From positions 806,001 through 870,000 of the forward strand of contig NZ_CP076129.1 in assembly GCF_018736065.1 (NCBI RefSeq): a DNA stretch of 64,000 nt, read 5' to 3'. Shown here piece after piece: positions 48,701 through 58,076 of the stretch. The notes beneath the pieces were generated by a model. That model was not told where the DNA came from. It made no database searches and was given only the letters and a program-made list of their open reading frames with translations. Source of the stretch: Flammeovirga kamogawensis. Its GTDB lineage: Bacteria; Bacteroidota; Bacteroidia; Cytophagales; Flammeovirgaceae. Position 1 is the first letter of the stretch. Each line of letters opens with the position of its first letter. The position numbers and the translations under genes were made by a program.

Positions 48701-48902
48701 TTCCCGTTCCAGTTTCTAATACCCTAATAGTTACCCCTGGTAGTGGTTCATCATTTTCATCTTTAATTGTACCTGAAACCAAGTTTTTTTCAGTTTGCCC
48801 AAACCCAATGTTAGTTACTAAAAATATAAGAAATAATAGCAAGTAATTTTTAAGTTCTATCCTTTCAAGATGTATAATTTTATTCAATTTCATACTTTTC
48901 AT
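45705..48902 (-). CDS. susC: SusC-family TonB-dependent outer membrane transporter
   Basis: 1065 residues. Signal peptide, a CarboxypepD_reg-like beta-sandwich (about 35-120), TonB box and plug domain (GSQGANGVVLITTKSAKEG, the SusC/RagA hallmark) then a 22-strand barrel ending in an aromatic C-terminus (HSIALNVTF). Imports glycan oligosaccharides using TonB energy with its SusD lid, encoded immediately downstream. First gene of the SusCD unit, about 420 bp downstream of the hybrid sensor gene, which likely controls it. Confidence 0.95.
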   Translation of the reverse strand: MKSMKLNKIIHLERIELKNYLLLFLIFLVTNIGFGQTEKNLVSGTIKDENDEPLPGVTIRVLETGTGTISDYDGNFRVNLPKELENPKLQFSFVGLVTKEVDVKGRSFIEVKLAQDTQRLDEVIVVGYSSQKKGDLTGAISNVDAQLLKNELPTTMEQALKGKIAGVQVLTADGTPGAGTQIKIRGTNSLTAGSSPLYVIDGFPYPISSDPTHNPLSTLSPEMIEDIVVLKDASSTAIYGSQGANGVVLITTKSAKEGATQFDFKVTTGVSYLTKELEVLSPEDYLRNMMYTNLGRDRIDFEEEYNTQAWNDPSKVTNWVDEIFRTAIRYGADFSFRSSTKKMSNSLFLSVSNDEGVVINNAYKRANLRYNSAIDITDKLKLNARITFDINSRTGANWFVGGLFNNASTFSPFIPKEFTFEDMGEYLPNTRGADNPYRQVMDNEFTRMDMRPSIDLGLNYNIGKGLSWNNSFGTSYMTIEERRFSDTTLRSSALNNGEAYYEEFGLLSWRYLSQLNYNFTFMPKGHSLKALAAFEARQNINESYSVNYTNFTSESGWYGIHASEIGYHMESPELVYRSHSLASFISRIDYSFKDRYLLAATLRTDGSSRFGESGKWGIFPSAAFAWRLSEEPFFKKSDFLTRTVSNAKFRVSYGVVGNDQINDYRYSNFLNNLDRNAVFGSSNHQSAYVPYTQQELGNPNITWETSKELNLGYDLALFDDRIVLTGEFYEKITTDMLLDQRLPLMSGFESVTVNSGSVQNRGVEFSISSHVIRTKDFDFNFGFNISANRSKVLDLGDRNQLLLNRSVGFSNSENILLKEGYPIGLYFGHVMDRIMNDDNSHHNANPSDINEVAPGGQGLTDPSRSYPNGKFTFVDIDGDGRITDADRVPLAHVEPDFIGGASFRFRYKIFDLGLNFSYSYGNDLLNSNVVSLISAGHGVNNELKIIADAKWSGRNRNGTYTEDANYRRFSNSEVVEDGSFIRLNNLSFGISMPQNMLQKLNMKSTRLSYAARNLWTYTRYSGYDPEVNTQPADLDKNLQTRFLSGVDLSSYPTSTTHSIALNVTF

Positions 48903-49322
48903 TCATCAAATCATACAATACAATGACCTACCTTAACTAGTAGATCTTTTAAAAAATCATAAAACAAATATGATTTAATTAGTATTATTTAATTAGGACT
49001 ATTTGTCATTTTCCTTGTACTAATCACACTTAATACGTGCATATAGCACATTTTAAAACATCTATGCTATCAATATTATGTTTTGTGCTATTGTATAGAT
49101 TGGATTCGCAATCCCCATCACTATACTAGAACACATTAAAATAATATAATTAACCTTAAAACTTGATTGTGTTATTTTATGATGTAGCTTATCGATTAAA
49201 AACTAACTAAAGAATTCACCTTAAAGAGAAGTTTTAATAAACCTACTGCTCTAAAGTTCTTTAATTTTGAAAAAATTAAGCTCAATTTGTCGTCTAGTAA
49301 ATTTGTTCTTTTAGTATCTGAA
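48903..49322. other. 420-bp intergenic region upstream of susC
   Basis: AT-rich, no gene or strong hairpin seen. It must contain the susC promoter and the likely binding site of the AraC-type output domain of the upstream regulator, but I cannot place a direct-repeat operator by eye. Confidence 0.4.
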
Positions 49323-52300
49323 TTATTCAAGTATTGTTTCAGTTGTTTCTTTATTCACTTTCCTATATTGTGTAGGAGAAATACTATTAAATTTCTTAAA
49401 TATTCTACTGAAATAATTAGCATCGGAATAACCTGTTTTAAAAGCAATTTCTGATATTGAAAAATCTGTGGATAGGATCATTTTCTTCGCCTTATTTAAT
49501 TTAATAGTATTTATATAATCCACAGTGCTTAATCCTGTCATTGTTTTTATTTTCCCGTATAAAACAGACCTACTTAAACTTAATAATTCAGCTAATTGTT
49601 CTACTCCAAAGTTTTCGTTCTCAATATTTTCATTGATAAATTGATTTATCAGAATAATTAATTCTTCATCTTTATTTCTTAGATGTAATGTTTCTTCGGA
49701 GAGTAACCCAGAGTCTTTAAAATGTTGTTTTAACCTACTTTTTGAAGTTAACAGGTTGGTAATCTTCACTTTTAACTCTTCAAAACTAAAAGGTTTTGAC
49801 ATATAAGAATCAGCCCCTTGTTTTAATGCCTCTATTTTATCAATATCAGAAGATAAGGCAGTGAGCAAAATTACAGGAATATGACTAAATTCATCAGATT
49901 TTTTTATGGTTGAACAAAGATCTAAACCTCCCATAATAGGCATTAACACATCGCTTACAATTAAATCTGGAGCTTCTTTTTCAACAAGTTTAATTGCCTC
50001 TTTACCGTTCTTTGCTGTTCGAATATTAAAGTATTTGGATAGGTATGACTTTAAATGTCGTGATAAATCAGGATTATCTTCTGCAATTAAAATATTATAC
50101 TTCTGATCACTAACTTTCAATTCAGTACTTTCTACGTATTCATCTTCACCTATACTTGTAATAAGATCTTTTGTAAAGCTAGAATAAACATCTTCCTGAT
50201 TCACATTGATATCTTTTTCACAAAATGTATCCAATGGTAATTTTATAATAAAAACATTACCAAGTTCTTCCTCTGTTTCAAGTTCAATTTCACCAGATAA
50301 AAGTGAAGTTAAACTTTTGACAATCGCCATTCCGATCCCCGTATTATCAATACTTTTTTCTTTTTTGTAAAAAGGTGCAAATATTCTTTCTCTATCTTCA
50401 TTAGTAAGGAGTTCTCCTGTATTAGAAATCTTCACTAATAGTATATTATTTTTCTCTAAAGATGTTTCTAATACAATTTTACCCTCTTCTTTAGTGTATT
50501 TAAAGGCATTGCTAAAAAGATTACTAAAGATCTTTTCAATCTTCTCTGCATCACTTACTACTTCTAATTCTTTTAAGTTTGATTTTATAGTATAGTTTAA
50601 TCCTTTCTTCTCAAACAGTACTGTAAATGAAGTATATATATTATTTATCTTTTTATTGATATCAAATTTCGATAAAATCAATGGTGAATGTTCCGTTTCA
50701 ATTTCTCTAAATTCCATCAACTGAGAAATCAAAAACTTTAACCTCAAGGCATTCCTTTCTAAAGTTTTGAATGATCTCTGCGTTTGAGAAGTAAAAGTAT
50801 TGTTTGAATCAAGAGACATCTCTTCTATTAATGCTAATATGATTGTTAGAGGAGTTTTAAATTCATGAGAGATATTTGTGAAAAAATTGAGTTTATGTTC
50901 TTCTAATTCGATTTTCTTATTCTCCTCAATTTTCGCAATTTTTATTGCCGCTCTTTGTTTTCGGCGTTTATCTATTCTTATATAGATTATATATAAGATA
51001 CTTATTAATAAAATACCATATAGAACAAAAGCATAGGTTGTTTTTAATGGGTGTGGCAGTACTTTTACTTTTATACTCTTCTCTAAGGTATTAAATGTAT
51101 TCCCATCATTCGAGAATTTCACTCTAAAAGTATAATTACCAGGGTCTAGATTTGTGTAGGATACTTTATTGCTTTTATTTTTTACAATTTTCCAATCCTG
51201 ATCAAACCCTTCAAGCATATATGAATAATCTGAATTTACAATTGGATGATAGGTAGGTAGTGTAAAACTAAATGTAACCTCATCCATTTCATAATCCAAA
51301 ATAATCTCTTTTGCAAAATTGATATTTTGTGGAAGGTTTAAAGTTGAGTCATTTTGAATAGGACCATTTATACTTTCTATGGATGTAAAAAGTGGTGTTG
51401 ATTTATAAGATGTTTTATAAACTTCAACAGGATCAAAATATGTTAAACCATATACAGAACCAAAATATAACATTTCGTTACTATCCTTATAATAAGATTT
51501 AAAATTAAATTGGTCTGCAATTATTCCATGTTTTGTAGTATAATTTATAACTACTTTTCCAGTAATAGGATTAAATTTTAATATTCCTCTATTTGTACTG
51601 AGCCATAAGAAACCATCTCTCGCTTCTAAAATACCATATACATCATTTTCTGTTAAACCATCGTCGGTATCATAATGTATAAATGAATTAGTTTTATAAT
51701 TATATTGAATTAGACCACCACCTCTCGTTCCAAACCAAAGTCGACTTTGAGAGTCGATTAAAGAACTGATAAACGAATTTGAATGTAAGCCATCTTTCAT
51801 TCCATAATTATACATACTATCTATTTCAGAATTATATCTAAAAAGACCTGAGTTATATGTCGATATCCAAATACTTCCTCTCTCATCTTCAATTATATCA
51901 TCAACAATTTTCCCTTTTAATAATTCTGGTTCAAACTGTCTAAATAATTTAGTTTCGAAGTTATAAATATCAATACCATTCATACTACCGATATACATTT
52001 GTCTATTCCGACCTATATATAGTGCATAAATACTATTATTTGATATTGAATTTTTGTTTGCTTTAAATTGTTCAACCTCAAAAGTAGAAGGGTTAATTTT
52101 ATTCAAACCATCCATATAGGTGCCGGCCCAAATATTCCCTTCAAAATCTTTTAGTAATGCATGAACATTGTTACCACATAACCCCTTTTTATTATTTTGA
52201 TCCTGGGTTAAGTAGTCAAAAGAATTATCGTGAGGAGAATAAATCGATATACCTTTATCTTCTGTACCAATCCAAAGTCTATTATTATCATCCTCAATAA

Positions 52301-53396
52301 TATCACTAACTGCTTTTCCTTTTAATGATAATCTACCACCATCTGGAATAAAATTCTGGAACCCTGTTGCATTTAGAGATGTATAATTCACTCCTCCAAA
52401 GTAAGTTCCAATCCACATAATGCCTTCTTGACCTTCAAATATAGAATAGATTGCATTATCATTTATATAGTTTTTTGATATCTCAAACGATTGAGTAAAG
52501 TGCAGGAAATCATCTGAATTGGTGTTATATACAAAAAGGCCATTCTCTGTACCAATCCATAACCTGCCAAATTTATCCTCATTTATACACCTAATATATT
52601 TAAGTTGTGTACCCTCTTTTATATCTCCAGTATATTTAACCTTAAATTGATGTGATTTTCTATCAAATCTATATAAACCATTATAAGTCGTTCCTATCCA
52701 AAAAGAGCCACTTGTACTCAAAAATGCTGACGTAATTTGAGCTGATTTCAGTGTATTATCTACTTTAATTTCATATGATTCAATCGTCTTAAAATCTGGT
52801 GTTGAATAAATAACTTCATCATTAGTATACATCCAAATATGATGAAAAACATCTACAAAAATTCCTTTTATATTAGTATTTGAAGATACTTTTTGAACGA
52901 CTATTTCATTCTCTTTATCAATTACTTTATATACTCCAGAACTACTTGTTACAAATAACTCATTATTTTTAAACTTGATAATATCATGAATAATTGAAAT
53001 TGACTTCCCTTTATAGTGTATCGGTATAAAATTATTCATACTATCCTGAAATACACATAGTCCATCTTCAGTACCTATAAATAATTTCTTTTTGTCTGTA
53101 TATTTTAAACTGTTGATCTTATCATGTGGTAAAGAGAATTGAGAATCATTTTTATAATATCTACTGATTGTTGTTCCGTCATAACAATTCAATCCTTTAC
53201 CTGTTCCAATCCATAATAGTTTATTCTGCCCCTGCTCCAAACAAGATACAAAACTGTAGGATAGGCCATCAACATTAGTTAGGCTGTAAAAATTCAAATG
53301 CTTGGTCTGTACTTGATTAATGTCACAATAGGCATTAAAATGTACCGTCAGCAGAAGAATGAATATAATTATTGTCTTAATTAATCTATAAAGCAT
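49323..53396 (-). CDS. Hybrid two-component system (HTCS) glycan sensor-regulator
   Basis: 1357 residues. Signal/anchor (about 1-24); two seven-bladed Reg_prop beta-propellers (about 30-680; repeated IGT...GLxxYN); Y_Y_Y domain (about 690-775); transmembrane helix (about 784-806); HisKA with His844 (NISHEFKTPL); HATPase (about 940-1060; N-box NLFSNAFKYT, GIGMAIVK); receiver with Asp1149 (SDVLMPIMGG) and the conserved Lys in SKPFSF; C-terminal AraC-type HTH (about 1250-1350; ISEIAFKTGYSDANYFSRIFKK). In one polypeptide it senses periplasmic oligosaccharides and activates PUL transcription. Position next to susC fits. All key phosphotransfer residues are present. Confidence 0.96.
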   Translation of the reverse strand: MLYRLIKTIIIFILLLTVHFNAYCDINQVQTKHLNFYSLTNVDGLSYSFVSCLEQGQNKLLWIGTGKGLNCYDGTTISRYYKNDSQFSLPHDKINSLKYTDKKKLFIGTEDGLCVFQDSMNNFIPIHYKGKSISIIHDIIKFKNNELFVTSSSGVYKVIDKENEIVVQKVSSNTNIKGIFVDVFHHIWMYTNDEVIYSTPDFKTIESYEIKVDNTLKSAQITSAFLSTSGSFWIGTTYNGLYRFDRKSHQFKVKYTGDIKEGTQLKYIRCINEDKFGRLWIGTENGLFVYNTNSDDFLHFTQSFEISKNYINDNAIYSIFEGQEGIMWIGTYFGGVNYTSLNATGFQNFIPDGGRLSLKGKAVSDIIEDDNNRLWIGTEDKGISIYSPHDNSFDYLTQDQNNKKGLCGNNVHALLKDFEGNIWAGTYMDGLNKINPSTFEVEQFKANKNSISNNSIYALYIGRNRQMYIGSMNGIDIYNFETKLFRQFEPELLKGKIVDDIIEDERGSIWISTYNSGLFRYNSEIDSMYNYGMKDGLHSNSFISSLIDSQSRLWFGTRGGGLIQYNYKTNSFIHYDTDDGLTENDVYGILEARDGFLWLSTNRGILKFNPITGKVVINYTTKHGIIADQFNFKSYYKDSNEMLYFGSVYGLTYFDPVEVYKTSYKSTPLFTSIESINGPIQNDSTLNLPQNINFAKEIILDYEMDEVTFSFTLPTYHPIVNSDYSYMLEGFDQDWKIVKNKSNKVSYTNLDPGNYTFRVKFSNDGNTFNTLEKSIKVKVLPHPLKTTYAFVLYGILLISILYIIYIRIDKRRKQRAAIKIAKIEENKKIELEEHKLNFFTNISHEFKTPLTIILALIEEMSLDSNNTFTSQTQRSFKTLERNALRLKFLISQLMEFREIETEHSPLILSKFDINKKINNIYTSFTVLFEKKGLNYTIKSNLKELEVVSDAEKIEKIFSNLFSNAFKYTKEEGKIVLETSLEKNNILLVKISNTGELLTNEDRERIFAPFYKKEKSIDNTGIGMAIVKSLTSLLSGEIELETEEELGNVFIIKLPLDTFCEKDINVNQEDVYSSFTKDLITSIGEDEYVESTELKVSDQKYNILIAEDNPDLSRHLKSYLSKYFNIRTAKNGKEAIKLVEKEAPDLIVSDVLMPIMGGLDLCSTIKKSDEFSHIPVILLTALSSDIDKIEALKQGADSYMSKPFSFEELKVKITNLLTSKSRLKQHFKDSGLLSEETLHLRNKDEELIILINQFINENIENENFGVEQLAELLSLSRSVLYGKIKTMTGLSTVDYINTIKLNKAKKMILSTDFSISEIAFKTGYSDANYFSRIFKKFNSISPTQYRKVNKETTETILE

Positions 53397-54009
53397 AAAT
53401 AGTGAATAGTCAAAAAGTCTAGTAAAAAATGATAGTCTATCTCAGAAGGAATAAAACAGATAGTTAAAGTAGTAGTAATTCTCTGTAATAATCAAAAAAT
53501 TGGATTATAGTCCTTTAATCCATTCTATTAATAAAAATCGGTATTTGTTGTTTCGAATAAAAATAACTCGTACTTCTTGGCCAAAGATATAGATTAGTCT
53601 TTTTATTTTCAAAAATAAACATTAATCAATTCATTTTTAACATAATTCGAACTGATTTAAGCTATTAACGTGAATAAAGTCTACATTAATATTCTGCTTT
53701 GCTTTAAATAGGTAACGTATTAAAAATCAATACTGTATACTACTCTATAATTATAGTTAATGATTTATAGATCATGCCCCTCTGTATTTACATTGTAATA
53801 TTGACAAACCTCCTTAATTAATGCACAATGTTATGAGAAAAGATTTTAAAATAACAACGTAACAGATAATATCTATTGTATGATTAGTTTTTACTTTAAT
53901 GAGGTAGCTCCAACCTTGTATCAAAATATAGAGTTATTACAAAAGAAAAACGGTAGTACTTATTTACAAGGTACTACCGTTAATTTTATCCTAATTAAAA
54001 AGATTTACT
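53397..54009. other. 613-bp intergenic region
   Basis: No gene seen. It includes the stem-loop at 53950-53980 and presumably the constitutive promoter of the HTCS gene (start 53396). Otherwise AT-rich and featureless. Confidence 0.4.
53950..53980 (-). terminator. Terminator after the FG-GAP giant gene
   Basis: acggtagtac and gtactaccgt form a perfect 10-bp stem with an 11-base loop. T-rich on the minus strand (aaaagaaaa on plus at 53941), and also followed by T's on the plus strand. It is 30 bp past the stop at 54010. Confidence 0.82.
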
Positions 54010-57000
54010 CTATTTCACCATCACTTTAAAACTTTCTTGTCCACCTTCCATATCAGATAATATAAAGAAATACACTCCTTTTGTATAGTTAGAAACAGGT
54101 AATTTAAATCGATCTGTAAAACTTCTTTTGTCCATATTTCTGCCTTGTGCGTCAAAAACATTTAACTCGTATTTTCCTGCTACTTTGGGCACTATATTTA
54201 CACTCTCGTTTGCTGGATTTGGATAAATATTTGTTTCAAGTATAGCTGTTGAAAGGTCATTTATAATATTATCTTGACCGTCAGAAGAATCATCTCCTAA
54301 TGTAATTGTGATGTTATCTATCCAAACATTACCTGAACTTTCATTTGCTCTCGAAAAACTAAGCTCTAAATTTTCTTCACCATCCTTCACTGTTACAGAA
54401 AATGAATACTCTTTGGACTGAAGCGTAGTTACTCCTTCCAATACATATTTATTACCTTCTGCATCATTTATTTGAAATTGTAAATCATTAGATATATCAT
54501 CCATTTTAGTTGTAAAAGAAACCTCGTATGTAGCAGAAGGTTCTACTTTAATCCATTGTGATATACCTCCATTCCCTTCAATTTTTACCGATTTATCTTT
54601 ACTAAAATCTTCATAAGCAACAACTTTTGCCCCTCCGTAATAGGTCCAACCCATTAAGTCTTTTTCAAAATCTGCATTTAAAATGTAGGCTGTTTCTTTC
54701 ACCACAACTTCATCTAAGTAAGCATCACCTACAGCTTTATCATTATCTCTTAAATATTTAATGCTAATAGAGTCGGTGGTTGTATTAGTAGTAAATTTTA
54801 TCCTCTGAGACGTATAGGTAGTCTCATTTACTTGCTCACTTCCTAATAAATTATCCGTTTGGTCTTTTATTGTTAGCGTCGGTTGACCATTTTCTGGATC
54901 TGTTACTTTTGCAAAAGCCGTTAGTGTATATGTTGTATTGGGTTTTACTTTTCTCCATTGATGAAGACTACCTTTTCCAGTCACTTTGGCTGCATAATTT
55001 CCATAATAAGCTTCTTCTGTGGCTAGTACTGTTTCCGTTGGTGTCCAATTGATTAACTTCGCTTCAAAATCTCCATTTTCCACAAAATCAGGCTTAGATG
55101 GAGACGTTAAAGTAATTTTAAAAATTCTAGGAACTCCTTTAGGAATAGTTACAGATAGCTCACTTTCAGAAGTATACAAAGTACCTACACTTGTATTCGA
55201 CAATTGATCTTTGATATCACATGCTCCAGAAATACTATTTCCAGCTTTTATAGTTACTACTCTGTCTTTGGGAGATAAAATACTATTTCCCATTACAACT
55301 AAATAATACGTTAATGGATCGTCTTCTTTTTGTAAGGTTTGCCAAAAACAATCGCCCTCTACATAAAAGTCTAAATTGCTCTGTTCCGATGCCAATGCAT
55401 CTACTATTGTTGTTCGGCCTTGACTTAAAGAAAAATCACTCCAAGTATCACCATTTGTTTGATACGCCACATTACACCAAATGTTCTCTTCTACTTCTTC
55501 TGCTGTCTCATGTGGAATAAATGTAACAAATCCTCCTTTCGAAATAGGCAATAAATTATCGAATCTACGTTTTGCCCCCCCTGTAAAAAAGGTAACATCA
55601 TTTTCTGGAACATCTGTATAGGCATCCCAACAAGCCATCTTATTAAGTACATACTCATTAAGAACAGGTGTATAAAATTCGTGATCATGATTAATAGAGT
55701 TTTCTAACATACGATCACTACGATTGTAAAGTGAGATGGCTACAGGCGAAATACCTTTTACTTCACTAGGCTTTGTTGCATGTGGGTAAATTCCTTTCTC
55801 CACAATTTTAAGAAAATTAAGTACTCCTTTTTCATACACGCCCGACCATACTTGCTCCTCTCCTGTAACATCTCCTCTTTGGTACATTGGGTTTCCTAAA
55901 TTCGTTACTGATGTAATTCTAAAGATCTTTGCTCCTAACGAATATTGGGACAAAAGATGTCTTAAGACTACATGTGGGTTTCTCATTCCACCATACTCAG
56001 TTACTCTATTTGGTGTTAAATTATCTCCAATTACATTACATCCCCAATTCTTTACATCTCCATTCATCCATAAACCTACACGTTCTTGAATACTTAAACC
56101 TTGTGTTCCTACATTAGAATTTTCCACTCCCGGTACTAGAACATCTTTATATTTAGGAAAGTAATTATCTCCTTGTTCTTGTGTTAAAGCAGTAATTACT
56201 GGTCCTTTAGCACATATCATTACCATTGGTGGTGGCGTTCCTAATTGTTCCGATTTTTCTATAACGGCATCTAACAAGGGAATATAATAATCAAAATATT
56301 CTTTTGTTCTTATTTCTTTTGTTCGTGCCGACATATAACATTCTCCATCAATTATTGATGCTTCATAGATGGCCGCAAAAGTTTCTGGAGTCATATACAA
56401 ATGATTACCATGACCAATAATAACATTAAAATAGACTCCCTTTTTTGCCAATGCTTTTGCATATGCAATTACTCCTTCTTTTGTTATTTTGGCATTCTCG
56501 TCTTGAGAAGTTTCTCCATAGATAGTAGTGTTTAAACTACTCACTAACCGAACTCTTGAACTTCCTCCAATTTTTGTATACCACTCCTGCATGGCATCAT
56601 AGGTATTTTGTGCTTTAATTTGGCAATTTTCCTCTGTCATTTCCCAGCCTAACCAACCATTAAAAGAAGAGCCGACATACAAAATTTTATCATCTCCTAT
56701 TTCATCATTTGTGGTTGTTCCATCAATATCGATTGTAAGCTGATCTATATTTTGAGCTACATCACCTAATACACCCTTTCCATTTATTTTTCTAGCTTGT
56801 ATTCTCCAATCTGGCTTGGCCACATCTACTATATAAAAATGATCATCTCCGTTAATTGGTCCTGCTAAAACCACTTTATCTCCTCCCCCATTTCGATCTT
56901 CAAGACGTGCAATTCCAGGAAAGTGATATTCTGAGTGTGCCCAAGTATATTCCGAAATTGCTAATTCTTGCGTTTCAGCAGTATATTTTGATAAAAATAA

Positions 57001-58059
57001 ATCATCTCCATATAAAGTAAATAATTCGGCCTTTCCATCATTATTAAAATCACCAGGTAGACCGTATTGCATTAAGTATTTACCTGTATTGGTTAATTTC
57101 TCTTTGTCTTTTTGTTTAAATCCATGGTTATCGATTAAGTACTGTTGAGCAAACCCTTCATACTTCTGTAAAGTGAGTTTCTCCTCTTCTTTGATCATCG
57201 TCGAAAAAGTTTTTGTACCTACACCATCTTCTGGATGATAAACACCCCAATGGGCTACAATTTCTTCGTCACCATCATTATCCATATCATACGAATACCC
57301 TAATTGCTTATCTGTAAACCCTAAGCCAGGTGTGGTATTGTCACTAATTTCTCCAGTTTCTCCATTCCAATAATTTGGTCTTTTGAATGTAGATAAATCA
57401 ATAATATCCATGAAATTATTTCCTTCAAAACTTTTTCTATTGATAAAAGCAGCCACTTCATCTCCTCCATCTCCATCAAAATCACCTACTATTAAATGTC
57501 TTATTAAACCCGCAATTTTACCCGTTCTATCTGTTTTAGGTCTTACTGTTGTGATAAGATCTCCACTTGTATCTAAGAAATGGATTAAACCATCTACACC
57601 AGAAACTATCAACATTGTTTCTCCTTTATTATTTTTACCTACTGCTGTAGAATATAAAACTCCCGAACTGATTTTTTTATCAATTAATAATGTTCCAGCA
57701 GATGACAGTATTCTAATATGGCCATCTGTACCCGGTAAGAGAATTTCATCTCCTAAACTATCAGGGATAAGGTCTTCTGCTAAAATTCGTATCCCTATTG
57801 AGGGTAAATTTGTATACTCCCAAAGTCTATTGTCTGCAGAAGGCGTGGCTATTTCTGAAGGTCTGTTAAAGGCAATTACTTTACCATCAACAGTCATCGT
57901 TACAACATAATCTTTAGCACCAACTGCGTCAAAATCTGCTGTTGTAACATGTATTATGTTATCGCCTTGTGTATTGTAGGGCTGAAAAGCAGAAAGGTCT
58001 GTTTGCCCTGTTGTTTGTAAGGATAAAACACAGAGGAAAATTAGTACTATTTGTTTCAT
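54010..58059 (-). CDS. T9SS-exported FG-GAP/beta-propeller protein, candidate glycan-active enzyme
   Basis: 1349 residues. Signal peptide (1-19); N-terminal propeller-like region (about 20-445) with FG-GAP/VCBS calcium motifs (DFDGDGGDE about 196, DMDNDGDEE about 261, DFNNDGKAE about 340); a central mixed alpha/beta domain (about 450-985) with FNVIIGHGNHLYM and acid-rich segments, of no family I recognise; two CBM-like jelly rolls (about 985-1115 and 1120-1255, both with W(R/I)KV(K/E)P); T9SS sorting domain (IYPNPANES ... FKVMVK). Propeller plus catalytic module recalls GH150 lambda-carrageenase, but this is memory of architecture, not a sequence match. It follows the beta-helix gene by 17 bp. 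Confidence 0.78.
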   Translation of the reverse strand: MKQIVLIFLCVLSLQTTGQTDLSAFQPYNTQGDNIIHVTTADFDAVGAKDYVVTMTVDGKVIAFNRPSEIATPSADNRLWEYTNLPSIGIRILAEDLIPDSLGDEILLPGTDGHIRILSSAGTLLIDKKISSGVLYSTAVGKNNKGETMLIVSGVDGLIHFLDTSGDLITTVRPKTDRTGKIAGLIRHLIVGDFDGDGGDEVAAFINRKSFEGNNFMDIIDLSTFKRPNYWNGETGEISDNTTPGLGFTDKQLGYSYDMDNDGDEEIVAHWGVYHPEDGVGTKTFSTMIKEEEKLTLQKYEGFAQQYLIDNHGFKQKDKEKLTNTGKYLMQYGLPGDFNNDGKAELFTLYGDDLFLSKYTAETQELAISEYTWAHSEYHFPGIARLEDRNGGGDKVVLAGPINGDDHFYIVDVAKPDWRIQARKINGKGVLGDVAQNIDQLTIDIDGTTTNDEIGDDKILYVGSSFNGWLGWEMTEENCQIKAQNTYDAMQEWYTKIGGSSRVRLVSSLNTTIYGETSQDENAKITKEGVIAYAKALAKKGVYFNVIIGHGNHLYMTPETFAAIYEASIIDGECYMSARTKEIRTKEYFDYYIPLLDAVIEKSEQLGTPPPMVMICAKGPVITALTQEQGDNYFPKYKDVLVPGVENSNVGTQGLSIQERVGLWMNGDVKNWGCNVIGDNLTPNRVTEYGGMRNPHVVLRHLLSQYSLGAKIFRITSVTNLGNPMYQRGDVTGEEQVWSGVYEKGVLNFLKIVEKGIYPHATKPSEVKGISPVAISLYNRSDRMLENSINHDHEFYTPVLNEYVLNKMACWDAYTDVPENDVTFFTGGAKRRFDNLLPISKGGFVTFIPHETAEEVEENIWCNVAYQTNGDTWSDFSLSQGRTTIVDALASEQSNLDFYVEGDCFWQTLQKEDDPLTYYLVVMGNSILSPKDRVVTIKAGNSISGACDIKDQLSNTSVGTLYTSESELSVTIPKGVPRIFKITLTSPSKPDFVENGDFEAKLINWTPTETVLATEEAYYGNYAAKVTGKGSLHQWRKVKPNTTYTLTAFAKVTDPENGQPTLTIKDQTDNLLGSEQVNETTYTSQRIKFTTNTTTDSISIKYLRDNDKAVGDAYLDEVVVKETAYILNADFEKDLMGWTYYGGAKVVAYEDFSKDKSVKIEGNGGISQWIKVEPSATYEVSFTTKMDDISNDLQFQINDAEGNKYVLEGVTTLQSKEYSFSVTVKDGEENLELSFSRANESSGNVWIDNITITLGDDSSDGQDNIINDLSTAILETNIYPNPANESVNIVPKVAGKYELNVFDAQGRNMDKRSFTDRFKLPVSNYTKGVYFFILSDMEGGQESFKVMVK

Positions 58060-58076
58060 AATTTAATGTAAAAAGT

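Noticed and set aside
57383-57910. Plus-strand 175-residue frame
   Set aside because: It lies wholly antisense to the well-supported FG-GAP gene and matches no family.
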